Shown piece after piece: positions 10,336 through 21,800 of a stretch of DNA of 64,000 bases. Position 1 is the stretch's first letter; each line of letters begins with the position of its first letter. The translations under genes and the position numbers were made by a program. The DNA is taken from the NCBI RefSeq assembly GCF_037176765.1, contig NC_090027.1, positions 5,777,930 through 5,841,929 on the forward strand, in the 5' to 3' direction. This DNA comes from Anolis sagrei. Taxonomy: Eukaryota; Chordata; Lepidosauria; Squamata; Anolidae. The notes under the pieces were generated by a model. That model saw only the letters and a list, made by a program, of their open reading frames with translations. It searched no databases and was not told the DNA's origin.

Positions 10336-11445
10336 ATGAGTAGCTACGCGCTGGAGCCTTTGGGCGCGCCGTCCTACCGGCGGGTGGCGGAGAGCCGCAC
10401 CACCTTCACGCGGGCCAGCCTCTCGCCGTCGAGCAGCGGCTTCCGCTCCCAGTCGTGGTCCCGCAGCGCGCCCAGCTCGGCCGCCTCGGTCAGCCTGCGC
10501 GGGGGAAGCGGAGGAGGAGGCGGAGGAGGAGGAAGCGGGACGGCGATGCTGATGATGCGGGGCTCGTTCGGCTCGGCGTCGGAGAGCCTCGAGCTGAGCC
10601 AGGCGTCGCTCTTCAACGGCGTCTCGTCCTCCCTCGAAGGCGGGAAGCGCTCCAACGAGAAGGAGCAGCTGCAGGGCTTGAACGACCGCTTCGCCGGCTA
10701 CATCGAGAAGGTGCACTCGCTGGAGCAGCAGAACCAGGCGCTGGAGGCGGAGATCGCGGCGCTGCGGGCGAGGCAGGCCGGGCGCTCCGAGCTGGGCGAG
10801 GCCTTCGAGGCGGAGCTGCGGGAGCTGCGGGCGGCGCTGGAGTCCACGGGCCGGCAGAAGGCGGCGCTGGCGCTGGAGGCCGAGCGCCTGGAGGAGGACG
10901 TGCAGCGCCTCAAGGAGCGCTTCGAGGACGAGGCGCGGCTCCGCGACGACACCGAGGCGCTCATCCGCGCGCTCCGCCACGACGTGGAGGAGTCCTCGCG
11001 CGCCCAGGCCGAGCTGGGCAAGAAGGCGCTGGCGCTGCAGGACGAGGTGGCCTTCCTCCGCGGGAGCCACGAGGAGGAGGTGGCCGAGCTGCTGGCCCAA
11101 GCCCAGGCCTCCTCCCGCCTGGCCGCCGCCGAGAGGCACGACGCCTTCCTCCGCAGCGACCTGGCCGCCGCCCTCAAGGAGATCCGCGCCCAGCTCGAGG
11201 GCCACTCCGGCCACAACCTGGCCCAGGCCGAGGAGTGGTTCCGCGGCCGCTACGCCCAGCTCTCCCAGGCCGCCGAGCAGAACAAGGAGGCCCTCCGCGC
11301 CGCCAAGGACGAGATCGCCGAGTACCGACGGCAGCTCCAAGCCAAGAGCGTCGAGCTGGAAGCCGTGCGCGGCACCAAGGAGTCCCTCGAGAGGCAGATC
11401 TGCGACGTCGAGGAGCGCCACGGGCAGGACCTGGGCACCTATCAG
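10336..11445 (+). CDS. NEFM: NEFM exon 1: head and most of the rod (residues 1-370)
   Basis: 370 codons, very GC-rich. It begins [16 protein letters not shown] and ends [12 protein letters not shown], followed by the donor CAG|GTCAGG (phase 0). It holds the head, coil 1A (from about residue 106), coil 1B, the linkers, and coil 2 up to residue 370. A run of GGG blocks begins seven bases after the donor. The end of this exon is repeated in intron 1. Confidence 0.97.
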
Positions 11446-14400
11446 GTCAGGCGGGGGGCGGGAGGGAGGGAGGGAGGGCACACCTCGAAGGGGCGGGACA
11501 GCCTTAGCAAGCCAGGGGTCTTAGGATTATTGGGGAAAGGGGAGGTTGAGCTCAGATTCCCCCCCCCCCTCCAACAAAGGGTTATGGGCTCAGCAAGGCA
11601 TGCTTCCACTGTGCTACTTGGCTATAGATATGGAGGAATCACCCTAAATGGGGGGGGGGGGCACAGAGCGCCACGGGCAGGACCTGGGCACCTATCAGGT
11701 CAGGCGGGGGGCGGGAGGGAGGGAGGGCACACCTCGGAAGGGGCGGGACAGCCTTAGCAAGCCAGGGGTCTTAGGATTATTGGGCAAGGGAAGGTTGGGC
11801 TCAGATTCCCCACAAAGGGTTATGGGGAAGGGGTTGGCCATCCTTAGCGATGTCGAGGAGCGCCACGGGCGGGACCTGGGCACCTATCAGGTCAGCCGGG
11901 GGGCGGGCACAAGGGGGAAGGGGCGGGACAGCCTTATAGCAAGCCTGGGGTCTTAGGATTATTGGGGAAAGAGGAGGTTGAGCTCAGATTCCCCACAAAG
12001 GGTTATGGGCCCAGCAAGGCTATCTTCCACTGCGCCACTTGGCTATATATACACCACGGGCAGGACCTGGGCACCTATCAGGTCAGCCGGGGGTGGTTGA
12101 GCACACGGGGGAAGGGGTGGGACAGCCTTAGCAAGCCTGCGGTCTTAGCATTATTGGGGAAAGGGGAGGTTTGGCTCAGATTCCCCACAAAGGGTTATGG
12201 GCCCAGCAAGGCACGCTTCCACTGCACCACTTGGCTATATATATGGTAGAATCACCCCAACTGTGGGGGGGGGGGGCACGGGGGACATCGAGAAGCAGCA
12301 CGAGCAGAACCTGGGCACCTATCAGGTCAGATGGGGGGTGGACACCTAGCAGAAGGGGGGCTTCCCCTGTTATAGGGTATGCTGGGCCCATTACCCTTTG
12401 TGGGGAAAGGGGGGTTGGGCTCAGATTCTCCACAAAGAGTTATGGACCCAGCATGCTTCCACTGCACCACTCTGCTATATATATGGTGGAATCACCCCAT
12501 CTGAGGGGGAGGCAGGGGCACAGGGGAAGGGGTTGGCCATCCTTAGCAACATTGAGGAGCGGCACAGGCAAGACCTGGGCACCTATCAGGTCAGGCAGGG
12601 GGTGGGCACCTAGCAGAAGGGGGGCTTCCCCTGTAATGGGGTATGTTGGCCCCATTACCCTTTCTGGGGAAAGGAGAAGTTGGGCTCAGATTCCCACAAA
12701 GGGTTATGGGTCCAGCATCCTTCCACTGCGCCACTTGGCTATATATATGGAATCACCCCATCTGAGGGGGAGGTGGGGGCTGGGGCACAGGGGAAGGGGC
12801 AGGCCATCCTTAGCAGTCTTGGGTTGTTAGGGTTATTATCATAACCATCCACCGGCATAAGGACAACAGTGGGGAAAGGGGAGGTTGGGCTCAGATTGCC
12901 CAACAAAGGGTTATGGGTCCAGCATGCTCCAGCTGCGCCACTTGGCTATATATATGGGACCGGCCATCCTTAGCAGGCCAGGGTTGTTAGGATTTTGATG
13001 ATAATCCAGGCTGTAAAGCAGGCCTGGACCAACTTTGGCCCTCGAAATGCTTTGGACTTCAACTCCAACCATTCCTAACAGCTTCAGGCCCCTTCCAGAG
13101 TCCAAAACACCTGGAAGAGCAGAGTTTGAGAAACACTGGCATGAGGACTACATTGGAGAAAGAGGAGGTTGGGTTCAGATTCCCCATGAAGGGTTATGGG
13201 TTCAGCATTCTTCTGCTGCGCCACTTGGCTATGTATATGGTGGAATCACCCCAACTGTGGGGGAGGTGAGGGCGGGGCCACAGGGGAAGGGGCGGGCCAT
13301 CCTTAGCAGTCTTGGATTGTTATGATTATTCTCCTAGCCATCCACTGGCATGAGGACAGCAGTGGGGAAAGGGGAGGTTGGGCTCAGATTCCCTACAAAG
13401 GGTTATGGGTCCAGCATGTTTCTGCTGCTCCACTTGGCTATATATATGGTGGAATCATCCCAACTGAGGTTGAGGTGGGATCAGGTTCACAGGGGAAGGG
13501 GTGGGCCATCCTTAGTAGTCTTGGATTGTTAAGAATATGGTGATTATCCAGGTTGTAAAGCAGTCCTGGGCCAACTTTGGCCCTCCAGGTGCTTTGGACC
13601 TCAACTCAGGCCCTTCCTGATTTCGGAACACCTGGAGGAGCAGAGCTTGAGAAACACTGGCATGAAGGCAGCATTGGGGAAAGGGGAGGATGGGCTCAGA
13701 TTTCCCAACAAAGGGTTATGGGCCCAGCATTCTTCCGCTGCACCACTCTGCTCTATATATGGTGGAATCATCCCAAATGAGGGTGAGGCAGAGGCAGGGC
13801 CACAGGAGCAAGTGTGGGGCATCATTAGCAGGCCTGGATTGTTAATATTATGATGATTTTGCAGACTCTAAAGTGTCTTATCAAGTGATGTGGATGGCAG
13901 GGCCACAGGGAAAGGGCTGGGGCATCTGGAGCAGACCTGGGTTGTTATACTTATGCAGATTGTAAATCAGGCCTGGGCAAACTTGGGCCCTCCAGGTGTT
14001 TTGGACTTCAACTCCCACCATTCGTAACAGCCTCAGACCCTTTCCACTTCCCCCTCAGCCGCTTAAGCTGGGCCCATAACCCTCTGTTGGGGAATTTGAG
14101 CCCATCCACCCTTTCCCCACCCCCAGTGCTTTCCTCACACCAGTGTTTCTCAAACTCTGCTCCTCCAGGTGTTTTAGGCTTCGACTCCCACCTTTCGTAA
14201 CTGCCTCAGACCCTTTCCCTTTCCCCCTCAGCTGCTTAAGCTGGGCCCATAACCCTCTGTTGGGGAATCTGAGCCCATCCACCCTTTCCCCACCCCCAGT
14301 GCTTTCCTCACACCAGTGTTTCTCAAACTCTGCTCCTCCAGGTGTTTTAGGCTTCGACTCCCACCTTTCGTAACTGCCTCAGACCCTTTCCCTTTCCCCC

Positions 14401-17400
14401 TCAGCTGCTTAAGCTGGGCCCATAACCCTCTGTTGGGGAATCTGAGCCCAACCAACCTTTTCCCACCCCCAATGCTTTCCTCACACAAGTATTTCCCAAG
14501 CTCTGCTCCTCCAGGTGTTTTGGACTTCAACTCCCACCATTCCTAAAAGGGCCTGGGGCTATTAGGAATGGTGGGAGTTGAAGTCCAAGACATCTGGAGG
14601 AGCACAGCTTGAGAGACACTGGCATGAGGTCAACATTGGGGAAAGGGGAGGTTGGGCTCAGATTCCTCAACAAAGGGTTATGGGCCCAGCATGCTTCCTC
14701 TGTGCCACTCTGCAATATATATGGTGGAATCACCCCAAATGAGGGTGAGGCAGGGACAGGGCCACAGAGGAAGGGGCAGGGCACCCAGAGCCAGCCTGGA
14801 TTGTTATGATGATTATGCAGACTGTAAAGCAGGCCTGGGCCAACTTTGGCCCTCCAGGTGTTTAGGACTTCAGCCCTCACCATTCCTAACAGCCTCAGGC
14901 CCCTTCTTTTCCCCCCTCAGCCACTTAAGCGGATGAGGGGGGAAAGAGAAGGGCCTGAGGCTGTTAGGAATGGTGGGAGTTGAAGTCCAAAACACCTGGA
15001 GGAGCAGAGCTTGAGAAACACTGGCGAGAGGAAAGCATTGGGGGCCGGGAAGGGGTGGTTGGGCTCAGATTCCCCAACAAAGGATTAGGGGCCCAGCTTG
15101 AGTGGCTGAGGGGGGAAAGGAAAGAGCCTGAGGCTGTTAGGGAATTGTGGAAGTTGAAGTCCAAAACACCTGGAGGAGCAGAGCTTGAGAAACACTGGTG
15201 TGAGGAAAGCATTGGGCGCCGGGAAGGGATGGTTGGGCTCAGATTCCTCAACAGAGCATTATGGGCCCAGCATGCCACTCTGCTATATTTATGGTGGAAT
15301 CCTAACTGTTCAGATTTCCCAACAAGATGTCTTCAGGCAAAGGTAAGGATCCAGGTCCAAGGGGTCATCACAAAGCAGAGGAAAGAAGGGCAGGAACAGG
15401 ACGTGAAAGTGAGAACGTCCTTCTCATATGCATCCCCCAGCATCTCCATTGTGGAATGAACCAATGGCGCAAGGCAATGGGATCCTGAGGGTTGTAGTTT
15501 CACAAGGTCAGTCCCAGCACTTCCAAAGAGTGTTGATGCCTCACCAAGCTACAGATCCCAGGATCCCATTGCTGTGAGCCATGACAGTTCAAATAGGGTC
15601 AGCCTGCATTCATTCATTTTGCTGGGTCTCCTGCCAGAATGAGATGAGGAGGCCCAGAATGTGTTGGATTGCAAGTCCAAAGGAAAGGGAAGGATGATGG
15701 TGTTGGGGGGAGGGGGGCAATGGGTGGGGTCTTTAAGTTTGGTTGCTGTCCAACTCCTTTTGCCTTCTGAAGTCTGTTTCCACTCAAGGAAAGGAAGGCA
15801 GAGACAGTAGCAGTAGGCTTCCCGTGTTTCTCACTTGCAAGCTGCATGTGTCTGAGTGGGTGGCGGAAGCATTTGCTATTCCGAAAATGGCAGTGTGAAA
15901 TTAGCCAGCAAAGAACACACACACATATACACACACACACACCCCTCTCCAAAAATGAGAGGAAATGCCTCGGATGACAAAGCATGTCTGGGCTTATCAA
16001 ACGGCAACTTTGATGCCTATGAACACAGGAAGAATTAAGGATCAAAAGAAAGGCAGCTTGGACTTCTTTCAGCAAGGTTTTGTTTAGCACTAAAGACATC
16101 TGTGTAGAATGAAAAACCAGGTCCAGGTAAGGATTGTGTGGGGCTGGAGCTGGAGCTGACAGACGGAAGCTCACCCCACTCCCTGGATTAGAACCACCGA
16201 CCTTTCGGTCAGTGGTCCTGCCAGCACAAGGGTTTATCCCATTGCACCACTTTCTCTACTGAATGACATGAAGGCAGAGAAAGGCAATTTTGGGGCCTTC
16301 TTTCCATGTGAATCATAGCCTTCAATTTCTAGGCACTTCTCCACAAAGAAAAGGGAGCATGACTTGCAACGGAAGGTTTGCAGCCCCCGGAAGGGCTTTT
16401 CCCTGCAAGCGATTGGCATAAGAGCCAGCGATATTAAAGCAAGCTGTGAAAAGGCAACCTGCCAAAAAGTATGCTTCAGAAAGTTCTAGTTCTTTGCGGT
16501 TGTCCTGAGTCACTTCTCAGCTCTCCTAGTGCGGTAGGGTGGATGCATTGCAGAATTGGCACTGGAGTAGTGAACGATAGGGGGAAAAAAGAAGCCACCG
16601 CTAAAACAGATTGCAGCAATGCTGTTCTTTCCTGGCATTGTGAATATAGTTGACCCTGAGTGTTTGCTGCGGCTTGGTTCTAGAACCACCTATCACTCTG
16701 GATAACAAAATATATGGATACTCAGGTCCCATTGCTTACAATAACACAGTAAATTGATGTCTCCTATAAAATGGTACAACTGAGGTTCACTTATATTATG
16801 TTATATTATATTATATATAGTTTATACATTCATTCAAAGCATAAAGGTTGGAATTTCTGGATGTAGAATCTGTCGATATGGAGAACCGACATTATTGCCT
16901 TTTGGCAATATATATTACATTACATTATATTATATTAATTATACATTCATTCAAGGCATAAATGATAGAATCTCTGGATGTGGACTCTGTCGATATGGAG
17001 AACTAACATTATTGCCTTTTGAATATATATAATTATACATTCATTCAAGGCATGAATGATAGAATCTCTGGATATAGACTGTCGATACGGAGAACCGACA
17101 TTATAGCCTTTTGAATATATATATAATATACATTCATTCAAGGCATGAATGTTGGAATCTCTGGATGTAGACTCTTATATTATATTATATTATATATTAG
17201 ATAAATATTGTTTATACATTCATTCAAAACATGAATGGTAGATTCTCTGGATGTAGACTCCGTAGATATGGAAGACCAACATTATTGCCTTTGATATAAT
17301 ATATATATATATATATATAAATAATTTATACATTCATTGAAGGCATGAATGGTAGATTCTCTGGATGTAGACTCTGTCGATATGGAGGACCAACATTATT

Positions 17401-17503
17401 GCCTTTGTAATTATATATATTATTTATACATTCATTGAAGGCATGAATGGTGGAATCTCTAGATGTAGACTCCGTCGATATGGAGGACTGGCATTGCCTT
17501 TGT

Positions 17504-17552
<49 letters not shown>

Positions 17553-17683
17553 GGATGGATGGATGGATGGATGGATATATATATAATATTTTTATACATT
17601 CATTGAAGGCATGAATGGTAGAATCTCTGGATGTAGACTCTTTTGATATGGACATTGCCTTTGTAATATAGATAGATGGATGG

Positions 17684-17719
<36 letters not shown>

Positions 17720-18852
17720 GTATTCTCAAAGGCTTTCATGGCCAGAATCACTGGGTTGTTGTAGGTTTTTTCGGGCTATATGGCCATGTTCTTGAGGCAT
17801 TTCTCCTGGAGAAATGCCTCTAGAACATGGCCATATAGCCCGAAAAATATATATTATTTATTTATATTTATATAATATATATATTATATATACATACATA
17901 CATACATACATTGAAGGCATGGATGGTGGAATCTCTGGATGTAGACTCCATCAAGATGGAGGACCGACATTATTGCCTTTTCTGCAAACTTAAATATGTT
18001 CAAGGCAAATCATAACAAAATATGCCATTTCCAATGGAAGCTGTAATCATTATTAGCTGCATTATTTAGCCTGGCATGATGCACAGTTTCTGCAAGACAA
18101 CATTAATATTTCTGGAGTGCCTTATTTATGGTGATTAGTCATGAGCATTAGTTGCTATCTGTTGTTGTTATCATGATCCTTATCATCATCATTATTACTA
18201 CAAAGTCATTTCATAAAGAGGTGTTTTTTCCCCGCTACAGCGAGAGGAGTCTGGGAGTCGGGATGGAGTTCTGCAGGATGAGTCATCACAATATGTAACT
18301 CTGCACTGTCGAGAAAGTCCATCCGCTTGCTGGACAGTAATTGCTCTCTTCCCCGACAACAAATAGCTACCATTGCTATAAAATACATGCACTATTTTGC
18401 AGCAGTGCCTTTGTGAATGTCCGCAATGCAGAAGGTGTTTTCTGCTGAGCAGGTCTCCAAACAGTGCTGCCGAATGCAAAAGGCAAAGCTTCTCAAGTAT
18501 TCTCCTATTGGAGATATATAAATACAGTTGAAGGATCTCACCTGCAGTGATGGCACAACCTTGGGGGACGGGACACACCTTTCCATCCAATTACCTTTGG
18601 CAAGGGGAACAATGAGGCCGGCTGAGGCAGAATTGCAACCTCAGGAGAAAGGTCATTCTGCCAAGTGCGCTCCAGAGCTCTGCAATGCAGAACTGGCTGA
18701 CGGCAGGAGATTATACAGACACGACTCTTCTGAGATTCCCGCTAACCAGGACCTTGCGCACTGCAGAGTCCTATTGGGAAGGAAGTACAGAGCAAAACTT
18801 CTGGAATTTCAAACAAAGTATGGATTGCACAAAGTTAAAACTGTGCCAAAGC

Positions 18853-18894
<42 letters not shown>

Positions 18895-21800
18895 ATAATA
18901 ATTAATAATGGTGTTATTTAATAAATAATGATGATGAGGATCAGTATTAAAAAAAACTCTAAAATTGCAACAGCACAACAACAGAGAGGAAACAAACAAG
19001 GACATCTAATCACCTCCCAACAAAAGTTTGCTCCAGGCACAGTCAGCCCATTGTATGCTAATCAAGGTGGTCAGTTGAAACATTCACACCTAGCTCCAGC
19101 AGACAAGAGTTCTTTGTCCCACCCTGGTCATTCCACAGATATATAAACCCTTTTTCCTAGTTCCAACAGACCTCACTACATTGTCGAAGGCTTTCATGGC
19201 TGGAATCACCAGGTTTTTGTGGGTTTTTTCAGGCTATAGGGCCATGTTCTAGAGGCATTTCTCCTGACGTTTCGCCTGTATCTATGGCGAGCATCCTCAG
19301 AGGTGCATCCTACCTCTGAGGATGCTTGCCATAGATGCAGGTGAAACGTCAGGAGAAATGCCTCTAGAACATGGCCCTATAGCCCGAAAAAAACCACAAG
19401 AACCTAGACCTCACTACCTCTGAGGATGCTTGCCATAGATGCAGGCGAAACGTCAGGAGAGAATGCCTCTAGACCATGGCCATACAGCCCGAAAAAACCC
19501 ACAACAACCCTATGCCAAAGATGTCCTGCCATGCAAACATGAAGCCCAATTAATTCAACATGACTTCTCAGAAGCAGCCCATTGAATGGCAGGTCTTGCA
19601 TCAAAAAGAGGAATATGTATTGTTTGTGCGGAGATTTATTCCCTGAGCATAGGTCCTAATTGGAAAGTACTTCTCATAGACAGAAAAAAAGGTGTTTTGA
19701 ATGCAGACCTCTATCCTGCGCACGAACCAAATGCAATTGTGAACATACACATATACATACTTACTTACTTAGGTGATCCCTCAATGTCCAAGTAGGATGG
19801 TCTTCCAAGGTCAGTGTTCTGGTGCATCCATAGGTGACTGTGGAGATCTGCATCTTCTCCCTCAGTGAGGGCATTGGTTTCCAGGTGGAAAGTGGTCTCA
19901 GTTGGGGTTGGCTTGATGCGCCTTCCCCTTGGCACGCTTCTCTCTTTCGCCCTCCATTCGTGCCTCTTCAAATTCTACAGCACTTCTGGTCACAGCTGAC
20001 TTCCAGTTGGAGTGCTCACAGGCCAGGGCTTCCCAGTTCTCAGTGTCTATGCCAGAGTTTTTAAGGTTGGCTTTGAGCCCATTTTTAAATCTCTTTTTCT
20101 GCTCACCTACATTCCATTTTCCATTTTTGGGTTCAGAGTAGAGCAACTGTTTTAGGAGACGGTGGTCAGGCATCCAGACAACGTGGCCGGTCAAGCAGAG
20201 TTGATGGCGGAGGACCATCACTTCAATGCTGGTGGTCTTTGCTTCTTCCAGCATGCTGACATTTGTCCACTTGTCTTTCCAAGAGATTTGCAGTATTTTC
20301 CAGAGGCAACACTCCTCTCACTATTACTCTTTACATTCCCAGAAAACTTCAAGCAACGGGAGACTAACAAAAAAAATTGCATATGCAAACTCATATTGTG
20401 CAACTTCTGACTTACGGCAATCAATGGAGTCCAATTAGGGTGGTATCTAACTGGGAGTGGGCTGTAAAATGAATGCAGATTGGACTTCACTTCAACAGCT
20501 TTGACACAAGGGTGTGGATCCGTGGGAGCTGTAGTTCTATAAAGTGTTTGACCTTCTCCACCAAAGAGTGTTGGACCTTCACCAAACTCCAACTCCCATG
20601 ACTCCATAGCACTGAGCCATATCAGTCAAAACAGTGTCAATAAAGAAAAAGTTATTTTCCTACACTAGGACTTCAAGTTCATCTTGTTTGTTTCCCAAAC
20701 CCTGTTCATTGCTAAACAGACATCTAAAGCATTATTTGTTCAATGTGTTGTTGAAGGCTTTTATGGCCAGAATCACTGGGTTGCTGTGAGTTTTCTGGGC
20801 TGTATTGCCATGTTCCAGAAGCATTTTCTCCTGACCTTTCACCCACATCTATGGCAGGCATCCTCAGCAGTTGGGAAGTCTGTTGGAAATTAAGCAAGTG
20901 GGATTTATATATCTGTGGAATAATGTCCAAGGTGGGAGAAAGAACTCTTGTCTGTTGGAGGCAAGTGTGAATGTTGCCATTGGCCAGCTTGATTAGCATT
21001 GAATGGCCTTGCAGCTTCAAAGCCTGGTTGCTTCCTGACTGAGGAAATCCTTTGTTGGGAGGTGTTAGCAGGTCCTGATTTTGTCATTTTTTGCGATTTG
21101 TCCAGTCTCCCTCCAGTCGATATTACTCATTGAAGGCTGTACCCCTTGCTTCTTTCTTTTGACTAATGGACCATCTGTGTCTCATTTGCAGGACACGATC
21201 CAGCAACTAGAAAACGAACTGAGAGGAACCAAATGGGAGATGGCTCGCCACTTGAGGGAGTACCAGGACCTCCTCAATGTCAAGATGGCTCTCGACATTG
21301 AAATTGCCGCATACAGGTAAAGGGAGATACAGGGCCAGTGTGGTGGATGTCGGAATTGCAATGCAGATGCCTTTGGTTCCGGCAGCAGCAACTTCCCTTC
21401 AGCTCCCAAAACAAAAACAAGCTATCTTTAGAGCTCTGCATGATTTCTCTTGATTTTTTTTTTTGAAAGAGAATCCTCTAGCTTCTTATTGCAAAGAGTA
21501 GCGTGCTGAACATCTCTGCATGCTTCTGCAGGATTTGACGCATACAGAATTTCTGTATTCAGTTGTCAGAAATGGCACAGCTGGCTACAGCTATAATTGT
21601 GTTACCTTTTCAGCTTTACGTTATTTTTGAGCCCCTTCCTTGAAGTTGCACTTCTCTAAGCAATTTGAAAGCCTCAACACACACACACTTACCAAGGAGT
21701 GAGTCTTATTGATATGGGAAATAAGAAAGCCACACTATTGTTTGGAAATTGGAATGCTATGTTATTCTTTCGTGTATGAAAAGTTTGTGCAAAAATGCAC

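Noticed and set aside
10081-11481. 466-codon minus-strand open frame
   Set aside because: It is antisense to NEFM exon 1; the GC-rich codon pattern of the real exon keeps the opposite strand open. The Leu/Gly/Ala-rich product resembles no protein.
11648-12830. Duplicated exon 1 ends as extra NEFM coding exons
   Set aside because: The copies have donors, but no acceptor precedes the exon-derived pieces, and the unit frames are not linked to the NEFM frame. Kept as decoy donors only.
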